From positions 137,800 to 201,799 of the forward strand of contig WVYQ01000009.1 in NCBI GenBank assembly GCA_011772865.1: DNA of 64,000 nucleotides. Reading direction: 5' to 3'. Within the stretch, counting starts at the first letter, position 1, and the number at the start of each line of letters is the position of its first letter. Positions 39,253 to 49,003 of this stretch are shown here, piece after piece. Position numbers and translations under genes: made by a program. The notes under the pieces were generated by a model. The model was not told where the DNA came from and searched no databases. It was given only the letters and a program-made list of their open reading frames with translations. This DNA is from Woeseiaceae bacterium. GTDB taxonomy: Bacteria > Pseudomonadota > Gammaproteobacteria > Steroidobacterales > Woeseiaceae.

Positions 39253-42200
39253 TTATTGGTCGAAACTGAACGTGAAGTTGACGAAGTATCGACGCCCAAG
39301 CCAGTCGTATTGAGAGTACAAGGCCGACCGTCCCGCCGTTCGGAGCGGTCCGCCCAGACCACCGAAGGTCGAAACCTGCGGCGGTTCCTGGTCCAAAGCG
39401 TTCGAGACGCCGACGATCGCGCTGAGGCCGATGCTATCCATGTGATACGTGACCGAAAGGTCATGGTATTCGACGGCGTCGGCCTCGAGCACCCGATAGA
39501 CGGTATCGCCCCAATATTGCGCTTCGGGCCCGCCCTCGTCTTCGGTATTCGACACGTCACCGACAAAGCGCACGCCCCAGAAGAACGACCAGTTTTTCCA
39601 GTCATAGGTGGTCCACAACCGTCCCACGTGCTCCGGATGACCGAAGCGGCCGAGATTATCCTGGACATTGCCCGGGAACAGGGCCGTATTCCTCTCTTCG
39701 AGCAGGGTGTGCTGGGTATCGATCTCGAGCGTGCCGTCGCCGATATCCACGACCCAACGAAGCGCGATGTCGTAGCCGTTACTCACCTGGCTGGCTACGT
39801 TGAGAAACCGGTCCTGGATGTTGTCGACGCCGCCGTTGATGCCCGATCGGTCGAACAGGTCGCAGAGCGGTTCGTTCGGGTAGAACTGCGAGCTGTAACA
39901 GCCGCTGACTATCGCCCCCTCCAGGCTCGTGATCTGGTCCTCGATCTCGATGTCGAAGTAGTCGACCGAGAGGCTCAGGTCGGCGAACGCCGGCTGCCAG
40001 ACAAAACCGACCGTTGTCGACGTGGACGTCTCGGCCTCGAGCTCGCCGATATTGCCTTGCCTGATCATAGTTGCCGAAACCGTGCCGCCGGTGTAGTCAG
40101 CCGGCAGCCCAGCCGGGTAATCCGGCGACCGCGTCTCGGCCGCGCAGTTGTCGGCAACGCGCTGGGTGATATCGCCACGGGCGAGCGCGGCGCCCCAATC
40201 CCTGCACGGGTCGATATTACGCTGCGAAGGAAAACTTGTTTCGTCCGCAAGGTACAGCTCGAACAACGCCGGCGTCCTGAAGGACGTTCCTTGCGTTGCC
40301 CGGAGCCTGAACGTGTCCGTGATCGCCCAGTTGAGTCCGACTTTGTAGGTATCGCCCGTGCCGTAAGTGTCGACGTCGTTATAGCGATACGAGCCGGTAA
40401 AGCTCAGGTCGTAGAACCCGGCCCTGTCGGCGAGAATCGGGATATCCACCTCGGCAAACACGGCCTTCGTGTTCTGATCGCCCGATGTGATACCCGCCGA
40501 CGAACTGCCCCAGGCATTGCCGGCACGGACGATTTCGCCCGGAACGTCGTGTATGTCGTCATCCCGGATGTGGAAGCCGAAGGCGACGCCGAGATCGCCG
40601 GCCGGTAACTGCATGATCGGGCCGGTGACGAAGGCCTCCCAGGAAGACTGCTTGTAGACCGTGTTGCCGAAGTCCATGCCGAACAGGTACTCCTGCATTG
40701 CAGGCGAGATATTGCCGGCCAGGAACTGCGGATCGAGCCACGGGATATCCTGGCAGGGCACGCCCCTTATCGAGGTGGTCGGAACCCAATTCGCGCAGGA
40801 GCCGTCCAGGCCGCCGTAGTCGTAGAGCCAGTTCTGGTCGTAGATCGAGTCGCCGTAGATCTCTTCGCCAACGTAATCGCCGTCGGACTTGCTGTACTGG
40901 AAGGAGAGGTCGTAGCTCCAGTCTTCGCCGAATTCGCCGCGCAGGCCGGCTACGTAACGCTCGTAATCGACCGTGACTTTCTCGTCGGAGCCGCGATCGG
41001 TGATTGCCGTGGGGCTGAACCACGAAAGGCCCGCCCACCCCGAATTGACCGAGTTCGTCACACCGAAGAAATCGCCCCCGTTATAGACGTAGCCCCAGAA
41101 CTGCCGATAGCTGTTTGCCGTCGTCTCGCGCCTGTTCAACAGGGCCTCGCCGTACAGCGTCATGGTGTCTGTCACATCGAACTCGACGTCGGCCCAGAAC
41201 GTCGTCCGCTCGATCTCGGGAATCAGGCTTGTCTGCTGCTGGAATGGATGATCCCTGTTCGTTACGGCATCCGACGCCCGGTCATAATCGACCAGGAACC
41301 ATCCGGGCGGTGTAACCAGGAAGTCCGGATTCGTCGGGTCGACTTCCAGTTCGGGTATGTACTGCGCCAGGTCGCCGTCGTAGTCGTATTGTGCGAGTGT
41401 CTGGAAGTTCGGCACGTTGCCGCCCGGCCCCTGGTAGTCATAGAGCCAGACGTGGCCCCAGGTCAGGTCGTCACAAGCCGGCGAGTCGATACGCGGGTCG
41501 ATCAGGTCGACGCGGTTGCCGCCGGCGTCGAAAATGTACTGCTCGGCACATTCGAAATAGTCTCTTTGCCCGCGCCTCAGTTCTTCGGTCTTGGCGTAAT
41601 CCGCCGTCAAACGGAAGTTGCCGCGGGACCAGGTCTTGCCCCAGGTCGCGCTGATGCGCGTCTCTTCGCCGCCCGACTCGGTAGGCTGCGAAACGTAGGC
41701 GTCAAAGGCGCCGCCGTCATCCTTCCGCGTAAAGATATTGACGACACCGGCGACGGCGTCTGAACCGTAGATCGACGATGCGCCGTCTTTGAGGATTTCG
41801 ATTCGCTCGACGGCGATGAGCGGCATAACGTTGAGATCGAACGACGATACGCTGCCCCGCGTTCCTGCCGGCCCGGCCCGGCGGCCGTTGACCAGCGTAA
41901 GCGTGCGGTTAGCGCCCAGGCCCCTGATCGACAGCGTATTTGCACCTGTGCCGCCGTTCTCGACGAATGCGGTCGAGGTCGCCGGTGTCACCTGTGGCCC
42001 CGTGGCGGCGACTGTCGACTGCTGTATCAGGGTGCCGAGGTCGGAGATACCTGCGGGGGCCGCACTGTTCGTCAGAACGACGTCCATCGGAGCCGATGTC
42101 GAGAACCCGTCCCTCTTGATCCTTGAACCGGTTACGACAATATTTTCGATTTCTTCGTCTGATGCCGCATCCGCCTCTTCCTGAGCAAGCACTTGCGAGG

Positions 42201-42267
42201 TGACGCCGAGTGAGCTGGCGGCAATTGCGAGGCTGATAGCACTCGCCAACGGATTCTTCTTGTACAT
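39253..42267 (-). CDS. TonB-dependent receptor
   Basis: signal sequence, ENIVVTGSRIKRDG TonB box region, plug with LSIRGLGANRTLTLVNGRR and ERIEILKDGASSIYGSDAVAGVVNI, C-terminal barrel ending in F-Q. Confidence 0.95.
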   Translation of the reverse strand: MYKKNPLASAISLAIAASSLGVTSQVLAQEEADAASDEEIENIVVTGSRIKRDGFSTSAPMDVVLTNSAAPAGISDLGTLIQQSTVAATGPQVTPATSTAFVENGGTGANTLSIRGLGANRTLTLVNGRRAGPAGTRGSVSSFDLNVMPLIAVERIEILKDGASSIYGSDAVAGVVNIFTRKDDGGAFDAYVSQPTESGGEETRISATWGKTWSRGNFRLTADYAKTEELRRGQRDYFECAEQYIFDAGGNRVDLIDPRIDSPACDDLTWGHVWLYDYQGPGGNVPNFQTLAQYDYDGDLAQYIPELEVDPTNPDFLVTPPGWFLVDYDRASDAVTNRDHPFQQQTSLIPEIERTTFWADVEFDVTDTMTLYGEALLNRRETTANSYRQFWGYVYNGGDFFGVTNSVNSGWAGLSWFSPTAITDRGSDEKVTVDYERYVAGLRGEFGEDWSYDLSFQYSKSDGDYVGEEIYGDSIYDQNWLYDYGGLDGSCANWVPTTSIRGVPCQDIPWLDPQFLAGNISPAMQEYLFGMDFGNTVYKQSSWEAFVTGPIMQLPAGDLGVAFGFHIRDDDIHDVPGEIVRAGNAWGSSSAGITSGDQNTKAVFAEVDIPILADRAGFYDLSFTGSYRYNDVDTYGTGDTYKVGLNWAITDTFRLRATQGTSFRTPALFELYLADETSFPSQRNIDPCRDWGAALARGDITQRVADNCAAETRSPDYPAGLPADYTGGTVSATMIRQGNIGELEAETSTSTTVGFVWQPAFADLSLSVDYFDIEIEDQITSLEGAIVSGCYSSQFYPNEPLCDLFDRSGINGGVDNIQDRFLNVASQVSNGYDIALRWVVDIGDGTLEIDTQHTLLEERNTALFPGNVQDNLGRFGHPEHVGRLWTTYDWKNWSFFWGVRFVGDVSNTEDEGGPEAQYWGDTVYRVLEADAVEYHDLSVTYHMDSIGLSAIVGVSNALDQEPPQVSTFGGLGGPLRTAGRSALYSQYDWLGRRYFVNFTFSFDQ

Positions 42268-42618
42268 GATCCCCCCCTTCCTGGTTTTCTACCGACCTCT
42301 TGCACCTGGATATTCAGGACAGCTTTCGAGAAGCTCTGTTCCCCCTGATCAGAGGTCCAGGCGCCGAGCACAGGGTCCCTCACGTTTCGTGACCCCGCGA
42401 GATTTACCTAGTGGCCGATGATATCGAAAAATTCTGCTGGATGCTGCTTTTCTTGTATGCTCTGGCATGCACCTGAACATTCAGACGCGAGGTAAGGCGG
42501 GATTCGAATCTCGCTACAGGCTTAGACTAAATCCAAACCTTCCGGCGCGGCCAGGCGAGTGGGAACAGCCCCGTTCCGCCGGACTTTGGTAATTCACGAG
42601 TTTCGGGACCACTCTCAC

Positions 42619-44226
42619 ATGCGACCAAAACGGATGCTGATCGTCGGCGGAGGATCCGCCGGGTGGATGGCCGCGGCATATCTCAACGCGGCGCTGAACA
42701 GGGGCGGGCGGCAACTCGTGGACATCTCGCTGATAGAGTCTCCGGATGTCCCGCGCATCGGCGTCGGCGAAGCCACCATACCGAACATCAATCATATCCT
42801 TGCCGTCATCGGCATCGATCAGTTCGATTTTCTGCGGCGAGTCGACGGCACGTTCAAGCAGGCGATCAAGTACGTCAACTGGGTAAAAAACGACGGTTCC
42901 TGGTACTACCATCCCTTCGACCGGTTCCTCGGGCGGGCCATCGATCGTTCGGCGCTGGACTGGCTCATGAGCGACCGTTCCATCCCCTATATGGAGACCG
43001 TTTCGATACAGCCGGTGATGTGTGAACTGGGACTGGCGCCACTGACGCTGGGCCGGCAGCAGTTCGGCAAGCCGCAGAAGTATGCCTATCATATGAACGC
43101 GTTGAAGTTCGCCGACTACCTCTGCGAACTCGCTACGGCGCGGGGCGTGAGCCATTACCTCGACCACGTGACCGACATCGAGCTGGCCGGGAACGGCGAT
43201 ATCTCGGCGGTGATGACCAAAGGGGGTAAACGCCTCGAGGCCGACCTCTTTGTCGACTGCACCGGTTTCGCGGCATTGCTGATCGAGCAGAAGCTCGGCG
43301 TCCGCTGGGTGGATTGTTCGCAGTGGTTGCTTTGCGACCGTGCAATCACGATGGCCGTTCCCTACGAACAACACTATCCGGGCTACGTGCGGCCATACAC
43401 GACGGCCACCGCATTATCGTCCGGTTGGGTCTGGGAGATTCCGTTACAGGACAAGCGTTCGCTGGGCTACGTGCACTCGAGCGCGTTTATCAGCGAAGAC
43501 CAGGCTGAGCAGGAAGTGCGTGATTTCGAGGGCGGCCATTCTGCGTCACTGGATACGAGAACGGTGCATTTCAAGGTTGGATACCGGGAGCATGCCTGGG
43601 TCAGGAACTGTGTGGCCATCGGTCTCGCCGGGAGCTTTATCGAGCCGCTGGAATCGACCGGGCTCTATCTGAGCGATCTCGCGACCGTGATGTTGTCCGA
43701 GCATTTTCCCCACGGCGACGACATGGAGGCGCTGGCATTCCGTTTTAACCGCATCATGGCGAATCGCTTCCACGAGATTCTCGATTTCATCAACATGCAC
43801 TACTGCCTCACGCGCCGCGAGGACACCGAGTTCTGGAAAGAGATCCGCAAGCCGGAGCGCATTCACGATCGACTGAAGGCGAAACTGGACTTCTGGCGTG
43901 TAAAACCTCCGTCGCCGTCCGATTTCGAGGATCAGTTCTTCCCGGGCCAGCCGGACAGCCCGTTGCCTTCGAACGGATATCCCGGCGACCATCGTAGCCC
44001 CGTCGATACCGCCACTGTTTTCAACCTGTACAGTTACGAAGCCATCCTCTACGGCATGGGATTCCTGGAGGAGGAATGCGATAAGTGGTACGGGACGTTC
44101 CGGCTGCAGCCCGGCGTCTTCAAGGAAGTGATCGATAGTCTCAACATGGCCACGCGCGAATTGCCATTGCACGATGCCTGGCTGCAACAGGTTCTCGGCA
44201 TGAAGCAGTATGAGAAGGCGCAATAG
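42619..44226 (+). CDS. flavin-dependent tryptophan halogenase family protein (copy 1)
   Basis: GGGSAGW dinucleotide motif, GVGEATIP, TFKQAIKYVNW (Lys as in PrnA K79), WVWEIP, EPLESTGLYL (Glu as in PrnA E346). Confidence 0.93.
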   Translation: MRPKRMLIVGGGSAGWMAAAYLNAALNRGGRQLVDISLIESPDVPRIGVGEATIPNINHILAVIGIDQFDFLRRVDGTFKQAIKYVNWVKNDGSWYYHPFDRFLGRAIDRSALDWLMSDRSIPYMETVSIQPVMCELGLAPLTLGRQQFGKPQKYAYHMNALKFADYLCELATARGVSHYLDHVTDIELAGNGDISAVMTKGGKRLEADLFVDCTGFAALLIEQKLGVRWVDCSQWLLCDRAITMAVPYEQHYPGYVRPYTTATALSSGWVWEIPLQDKRSLGYVHSSAFISEDQAEQEVRDFEGGHSASLDTRTVHFKVGYREHAWVRNCVAIGLAGSFIEPLESTGLYLSDLATVMLSEHFPHGDDMEALAFRFNRIMANRFHEILDFINMHYCLTRREDTEFWKEIRKPERIHDRLKAKLDFWRVKPPSPSDFEDQFFPGQPDSPLPSNGYPGDHRSPVDTATVFNLYSYEAILYGMGFLEEECDKWYGTFRLQPGVFKEVIDSLNMATRELPLHDAWLQQVLGMKQYEKAQ

Positions 44227-45843
44227 ATGTCACCGGCAGAACGCGTTCGGAGCGTTGTAATCGTTGGCGGCGGTTCCGCCGGCTGGATGGCTGCCGCCTA
44301 CCTGGATGCGGCGCTCAATCGAGGCGGCCGGAAAGTCGCCGAAATCAGCCTTGTCGAGTCGCCTGACGTGCCGAGAATCGGTGTTGGGGAAGCCACGATA
44401 CCGAGCATCAATCACATCCTCGCCGTCATCGGCATCGATGAGCGCGATTTCATGCGCAGGGTCGATGGGACCTTCAAGCAATCCATCAAGTTCGTAAACT
44501 GGCTGCACAACCGGGGCGAGCATTACTACCACGCATTCGGACGATACAAACCGACTCCAATAGATGATTCCGGCCCGCGATGGCTGCGGAGCAACCGCTC
44601 GATACCATTCATGCAAACCGTCTCGGCGCAGCCGTTATTGTGCGAGCACAACCTGGCCCCGAAGATGCTGGGCAAATGGGATTTTGGCGCGCGACTGACC
44701 TACGCGTTCCACATGAACGCGCTCAGTTTCGCTGACTACTTGTGCGAAATAGCAACCGCGCGCGGTGTCAAACACTACATGGATCATGTTGTCGATATCG
44801 AGATGGCGGAGAACGGCGATATCGACGTTTTAAAAACGCGTAACGGAGAACAGATCCACGCCGACCTGTTTGTGGACTGCACTGGTTTTGCAGCATTGCT
44901 GATAGAGAAGAAACTGGGCGTGAAGTGGGTCGACTGTTCACAGTGGCTGCTATGCGACAGGGCACTGACGATCAATATTCCGTATTCGCATCACTATCTC
45001 GGCTTCGTGCGTCCTTATACGACCGCGACCGCGCTCTCGGCGGGATGGGTCTGGGATATCCCGCTGCAAAACAGACGCGCGCTCGGTTACGTCCATTCCA
45101 GCGCCTTTCTCAGCGAAGAGCAGGCCGAGGAGGAATTGCGGGCATTCGAGGGCCAGCATGCAAAAGACCTGTCGTCACGGGTCGTGCACTTCAAGGTCGG
45201 TATGCGTGAGAAAGCCTGGGTAAGAAACTGCGTGGCCATCGGGCTTGCCAGCAGCTTCATCGAACCGTTGGAGTCGACCGGACTCTACCTCAGCGATCTC
45301 GCAGCAGTCATGCTGGCCGAGCATTTTCCCTATCACGGCGACATGGCGCCACTGGCGTATCGCTTCAACCGTATCATGGCAAATCGATTCTATGAGATCC
45401 TCGACTTCATCAACATGCACTATTGCCTGACTCGCCGCGAGGACAGCGATTTCTGGCGTGAGGTCCGCCGGCCGGAACGCATACATGATCGTCTGAAGGC
45501 AAAGCTGGAGTTCTGGAACCGGAAACCCGTGTCGGAGTTCGACTTCGAGGATCAGTTCCTGCCGGGACAGCCTGACACACCGCTGGGTTCTGCAGGAATG
45601 CCGGGCGACCATCGACCGCCAATCGATACCGGCAAGCTGTTTACCCGCTCCAGCTATGAAGCAGTAATGTATGGCATGGATTTCATGGGCGACGAATATC
45701 GTGAGCGATATGGTGACGACCGGCCGCCGAGTGCGGTCCACCGTCGCATCGTCGAGAGACTTGCGATGGCGCCGGGCAAGCTGCCGCCGCATGACGTCTG
45801 GCTGAAACAGGTGCTCGGCATGCCGGACTACCCTCGGGCTTAG
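44227..45843 (+). CDS. flavin-dependent tryptophan halogenase family protein (copy 2)
   Basis: GGGSAGW, GVGEATIP, TFKQSIKFVNW, WVWDIP, EPLESTGLYL; tandem paralogue of the preceding gene. Confidence 0.93.
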   Translation: MSPAERVRSVVIVGGGSAGWMAAAYLDAALNRGGRKVAEISLVESPDVPRIGVGEATIPSINHILAVIGIDERDFMRRVDGTFKQSIKFVNWLHNRGEHYYHAFGRYKPTPIDDSGPRWLRSNRSIPFMQTVSAQPLLCEHNLAPKMLGKWDFGARLTYAFHMNALSFADYLCEIATARGVKHYMDHVVDIEMAENGDIDVLKTRNGEQIHADLFVDCTGFAALLIEKKLGVKWVDCSQWLLCDRALTINIPYSHHYLGFVRPYTTATALSAGWVWDIPLQNRRALGYVHSSAFLSEEQAEEELRAFEGQHAKDLSSRVVHFKVGMREKAWVRNCVAIGLASSFIEPLESTGLYLSDLAAVMLAEHFPYHGDMAPLAYRFNRIMANRFYEILDFINMHYCLTRREDSDFWREVRRPERIHDRLKAKLEFWNRKPVSEFDFEDQFLPGQPDTPLGSAGMPGDHRPPIDTGKLFTRSSYEAVMYGMDFMGDEYRERYGDDRPPSAVHRRIVERLAMAPGKLPPHDVWLKQVLGMPDYPRA

Positions 45844-45882
45844 CGCCCTTAACCCGTCTCATGCTTCAGGGAGTCGCGTGAC

Positions 45883-46590
45883 ATGAATTTCCAGGGCAAC
45901 TTCAACCGGATATCGACCGTCGATATTGCGCCTCTGAAGAACCTCGTGCTGCAACTCACGCCACTGCATTGGGCGGACGACACCACGCGGCAGAACAGGT
46001 ATGAAGTCCACCAGGATACGCAAACGATCGGGCTGGTCTACGATGAGGATTTCCGTCATACGAATCCGACCCGGCGCCCGCCACTGGAATTGTTCGGTCC
46101 CGAGCTGCAACCCATACTCGCGGTCACAGCCGATCACTTCGAATCCCGTCCCGAAGCGCAAAGCCTGTTCGGAACCCATGGTCATGGCTATTTTATCCGT
46201 GCAAGCCTGGTGCGCCTGGCTCCTGGCGGCAAGATCCTGCCGCACCAGGACAAGAACTTTTCGCTGGCACATTCACACCGCGTACATGTACCGGTCGTGA
46301 CAAACGACAAGGTGACTTTCACGGTGGGTAGCGAGACTATCAAGATGAAAGAAGGCGAGGTCATCGAAATCAATAACCGCCGCTGGCATTCCGTCAGCAA
46401 TGACGGACAAGACGATCGCGTCCATTTGATTCTGGACTGGGTAACTCCTGCGGAACCTTGTTGTTGCAGTTATAAGCTTCATCCCGGTATTCCGTGCAGC
46501 CCGCAGGCATGCATCGAGTCCGATCGCCTGAAGATTGAGTGTAATTGCTTTCCCGATGACCATTCAGCGATGACCCCGAGTCAGGACTGA
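45883..46590 (+). CDS. aspartyl/asparaginyl beta-hydroxylase-like protein with Cys-rich C-terminal tail
   Basis: GGKILPHQDKNFSLAHSHRVHVPVVTNDKVTF...NNRRWHSVSNDGQDDRVHLILDW; tail CCCSYKLHPGIPCSPQACIESDRLKIECNCF. Confidence 0.82.
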   Translation: MNFQGNFNRISTVDIAPLKNLVLQLTPLHWADDTTRQNRYEVHQDTQTIGLVYDEDFRHTNPTRRPPLELFGPELQPILAVTADHFESRPEAQSLFGTHGHGYFIRASLVRLAPGGKILPHQDKNFSLAHSHRVHVPVVTNDKVTFTVGSETIKMKEGEVIEINNRRWHSVSNDGQDDRVHLILDWVTPAEPCCCSYKLHPGIPCSPQACIESDRLKIECNCFPDDHSAMTPSQD

Positions 46591-46613
46591 AGTGAATCGC
46601 TGAACAGGACCGA

Positions 46614-47585
46614 ATGCGGGCGCCGCAAGCAAAAGCGGATTTACGGCAAGCAGCGCGAAGCGCTACGAGCGGCTTTTCCGCACCTGGCATTGAGGCAATT
46701 CTCGAGGATACGGTCATCATTGTTTCTGCTCCGCGCTCGGGGAGCAGCCTGCTATTCGAGCAGCTGGCGCTGATCCCGGGAATATGGACGATCGGTGGCG
46801 AGAGCCATGGAATCCTGCGGGCGTTTCCGCATCTGCAGGCTGAAAACCCCGAATTCGACTCGGGGAGCCTGGGCGAAGTTCATGCGGATGCCGAAACGCG
46901 GCAGCTCCTGCAGAGCTGCTTTCTTTACCTCCTCAAAGATCATCACGGGGGACGCTATCTCGACCGGCCGGAATCGCAGAGGCCATCGAAAGTCTGCCTC
47001 GTAGAGAAGACACCTCGCAACGCGCTCAATATCCCGTTTCTTCTCAACGTGTTTCCAAGGGCAAAGTTCATTTATCTCTACAGGGATCCGAGGGAGACAG
47101 TCGCAAGTCTGATCGAGGCCTGGTCGCTCGGGCTGCAGACCGGGCGGTTTGTTACTTTCCATGGTCTGCCCGGTTGGGACAGACCGGCGTGGTGTTTCTT
47201 GCTGCCGCGGGGTTGGCGAAAAATGCGGGGCCGGTCCCTGGCCGAGATTGCGGCGTTTCAATGGTCGGCAAGTAACACCGTCATCATGGACGAGCTGGCC
47301 AAGTTGCCATCGCAGCGATGGACAACGATCACCTTCCAGTCGCTGATCGCGCAGCCCCGGGAGGCTCTGGCGAGACTGTGCCGGTTTGCCGGAATCGAGG
47401 TAGACGACGGCCAATTGCCAGATGGTATGTTGCCGCTTTCGCGGACCGCGCTCACACCACCGCGGGCGGACAAGTGGATGAAATACAAGAATGAGTTCGA
47501 AGCCTTGTCGCCGACTCTGTCTGCTACCGCCCGGAAATTCGAAAGCTTTTGCCAGGGCCGTCAGGAACCAGTGAATCAAGGTTAA
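46614..47585 (+). CDS. sulfotransferase-family protein
   Basis: IIVSAPRSGSSLLFEQLALIPGIWTIGGESH, FPRAKFIYLYRDPRETVASLIEAW. Confidence 0.88.
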   Translation: MRAPQAKADLRQAARSATSGFSAPGIEAILEDTVIIVSAPRSGSSLLFEQLALIPGIWTIGGESHGILRAFPHLQAENPEFDSGSLGEVHADAETRQLLQSCFLYLLKDHHGGRYLDRPESQRPSKVCLVEKTPRNALNIPFLLNVFPRAKFIYLYRDPRETVASLIEAWSLGLQTGRFVTFHGLPGWDRPAWCFLLPRGWRKMRGRSLAEIAAFQWSASNTVIMDELAKLPSQRWTTITFQSLIAQPREALARLCRFAGIEVDDGQLPDGMLPLSRTALTPPRADKWMKYKNEFEALSPTLSATARKFESFCQGRQEPVNQG

Positions 47586-47683
47586 TGACCATGTTGTCGT
47601 AAGACAGCAATAGACTCGTTCCACTGCGAGTCCTGACCGATAGCTTGCGGTCAGGAGCGTACCTGGCTAGGTAAAAGCCAGCA

Positions 47684-47711
47684 TTGACCGCACCAGCGCC
47701 CCCAAGACAAT
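47684..47711 (+). promoter_or_regulatory. promoter (TTGACC-16-GACAAT) of the 47778 lipoprotein gene, shared leader copy 1
   Basis: TTGACC 47684-47689, GACAAT 47706-47711; same elements and spacing as copy 2 on the other strand. Confidence 0.6.
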
Positions 47712-47777
47712 GAATATGGCGAAAATCTGAATTGCAGAAGAAACCTGAGGGATGTCAGGCGCGCAAAGGAGGCAGCA

Positions 47778-48974
47778 ATGAACAGGACAGCATATTTCCC
47801 CTCGGTTGCGGTAGTGCTTGTATTGATGTTGCCTGGTTGCGATTCCTCCTGCTCATGGGGAGGATGTCCGCTGCCGGCTCTCCCGATAGAGCAGTCTGCC
47901 ACCGGCGTCTGGGGTGGCCAGGCCGTGACGCCGGCTCCGGCGGACGTCATAACGAGCTTCGAATTTGATGCGGCTGGGCCGTTTTCTATCGGTACCTCGC
48001 CTCGAACAGCCAGCTTTTCGAACGGCATCGCGAAGGCGGCCGGCGACCCCGCGTTTACTGTGACCGGCAGTTATGCGTGGTACGTTTCGGTCGGCACCTC
48101 TGCCACAGTTACTTTTGAGACCTTGCCCAGCTCCCTGTCGTTCTGGGTTCGTACGCAAAACGCAAGCGATGTTAGCGAAATCCAGGTCTTCGACGAGGCG
48201 GGGACGCTGATCCAGACCGTGACTCCGACGGATGTCTTCCAGGAAATCGTCGTAACGCGAGCGGCAGGAGAGACGTTTATCGGAAGCTTCGATGTGATCA
48301 GCACGAGTGGTGGCGATGTTGTCATCGACGATCTCACTCTCGGATACAGTTCTACGACCGATGCTATCGATTGCGTCGTCGCGGAAAACCTCGAGGTTGC
48401 CTGCGTGGTGACGGACACCGCTACGGACGAAGTCATCAGCGCCGCACGCGCGACCATTCAGGTGGCGAATGCCAACCAGGTGACGGGATCCGGAGCGCTT
48501 TACGCAGTACCCGGGTCGATACTCATCGATGGCTCGGCCGTTGCGGCGTTGACGATAACGGGCGGGACTTTCGTCGAAAGAACCACCCTGGATTTGACCG
48601 TGACCGCTGCCGGCGTCACGACAACCATTGCGACCACGTACGATGCTATTTATGAGCGTGGCAGCAGTCTGGACACGGTGGCCGGCGTCTACACGTCGTT
48701 CGACATTTATGGGGACCCATCGTCATTCGCGATTGATGCAGCCGGTGCAATTACCGCGCAATCCAATTCCGGCTGTGTTGCGAACGGACAAGTGACCATC
48801 ATCGATCCCCTGTTCAATGCCTACGACGTAAGCTTCGATCTCAGTAACTGCGCGGGCCTTGACGGGTCATACGACGGTCTGGGAATAACCCAGGACGGGA
48901 ACGCAACAGACGATGAGTTGCCATTCGCTGTGTTCACCGGGCAGACGGTGATTGTCGGCGATCCTGTCAAATAG
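47778..48974 (+). CDS. hypothetical lipoprotein, all-beta-like extracytoplasmic protein
   Basis: lipobox LMLPGC; Ser/Thr/Ala-rich beta-strand-like body; SD AAGGAGG. Confidence 0.75.
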   Translation: MNRTAYFPSVAVVLVLMLPGCDSSCSWGGCPLPALPIEQSATGVWGGQAVTPAPADVITSFEFDAAGPFSIGTSPRTASFSNGIAKAAGDPAFTVTGSYAWYVSVGTSATVTFETLPSSLSFWVRTQNASDVSEIQVFDEAGTLIQTVTPTDVFQEIVVTRAAGETFIGSFDVISTSGGDVVIDDLTLGYSSTTDAIDCVVAENLEVACVVTDTATDEVISAARATIQVANANQVTGSGALYAVPGSILIDGSAVAALTITGGTFVERTTLDLTVTAAGVTTTIATTYDAIYERGSSLDTVAGVYTSFDIYGDPSSFAIDAAGAITAQSNSGCVANGQVTIIDPLFNAYDVSFDLSNCAGLDGSYDGLGITQDGNATDDELPFAVFTGQTVIVGDPVK

Positions 48975-49003
48975 GCGTATTTAACCCGGGGCGAGCCTGA
49001 CCA

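Noticed and set aside
39241-40608. 455-aa plus-strand ORF inside the TonB receptor
   Set aside because: Complementary to conserved barrel sequence; Arg/Val-rich antisense composition typical of high-GC DNA.
42491-42516. GGCGGGATTCGAATCTCGCT, resembling a tRNA T-arm upstream of the halogenase genes
   Set aside because: No acceptor, anticodon arm or CCA could be fitted around it; likely chance.
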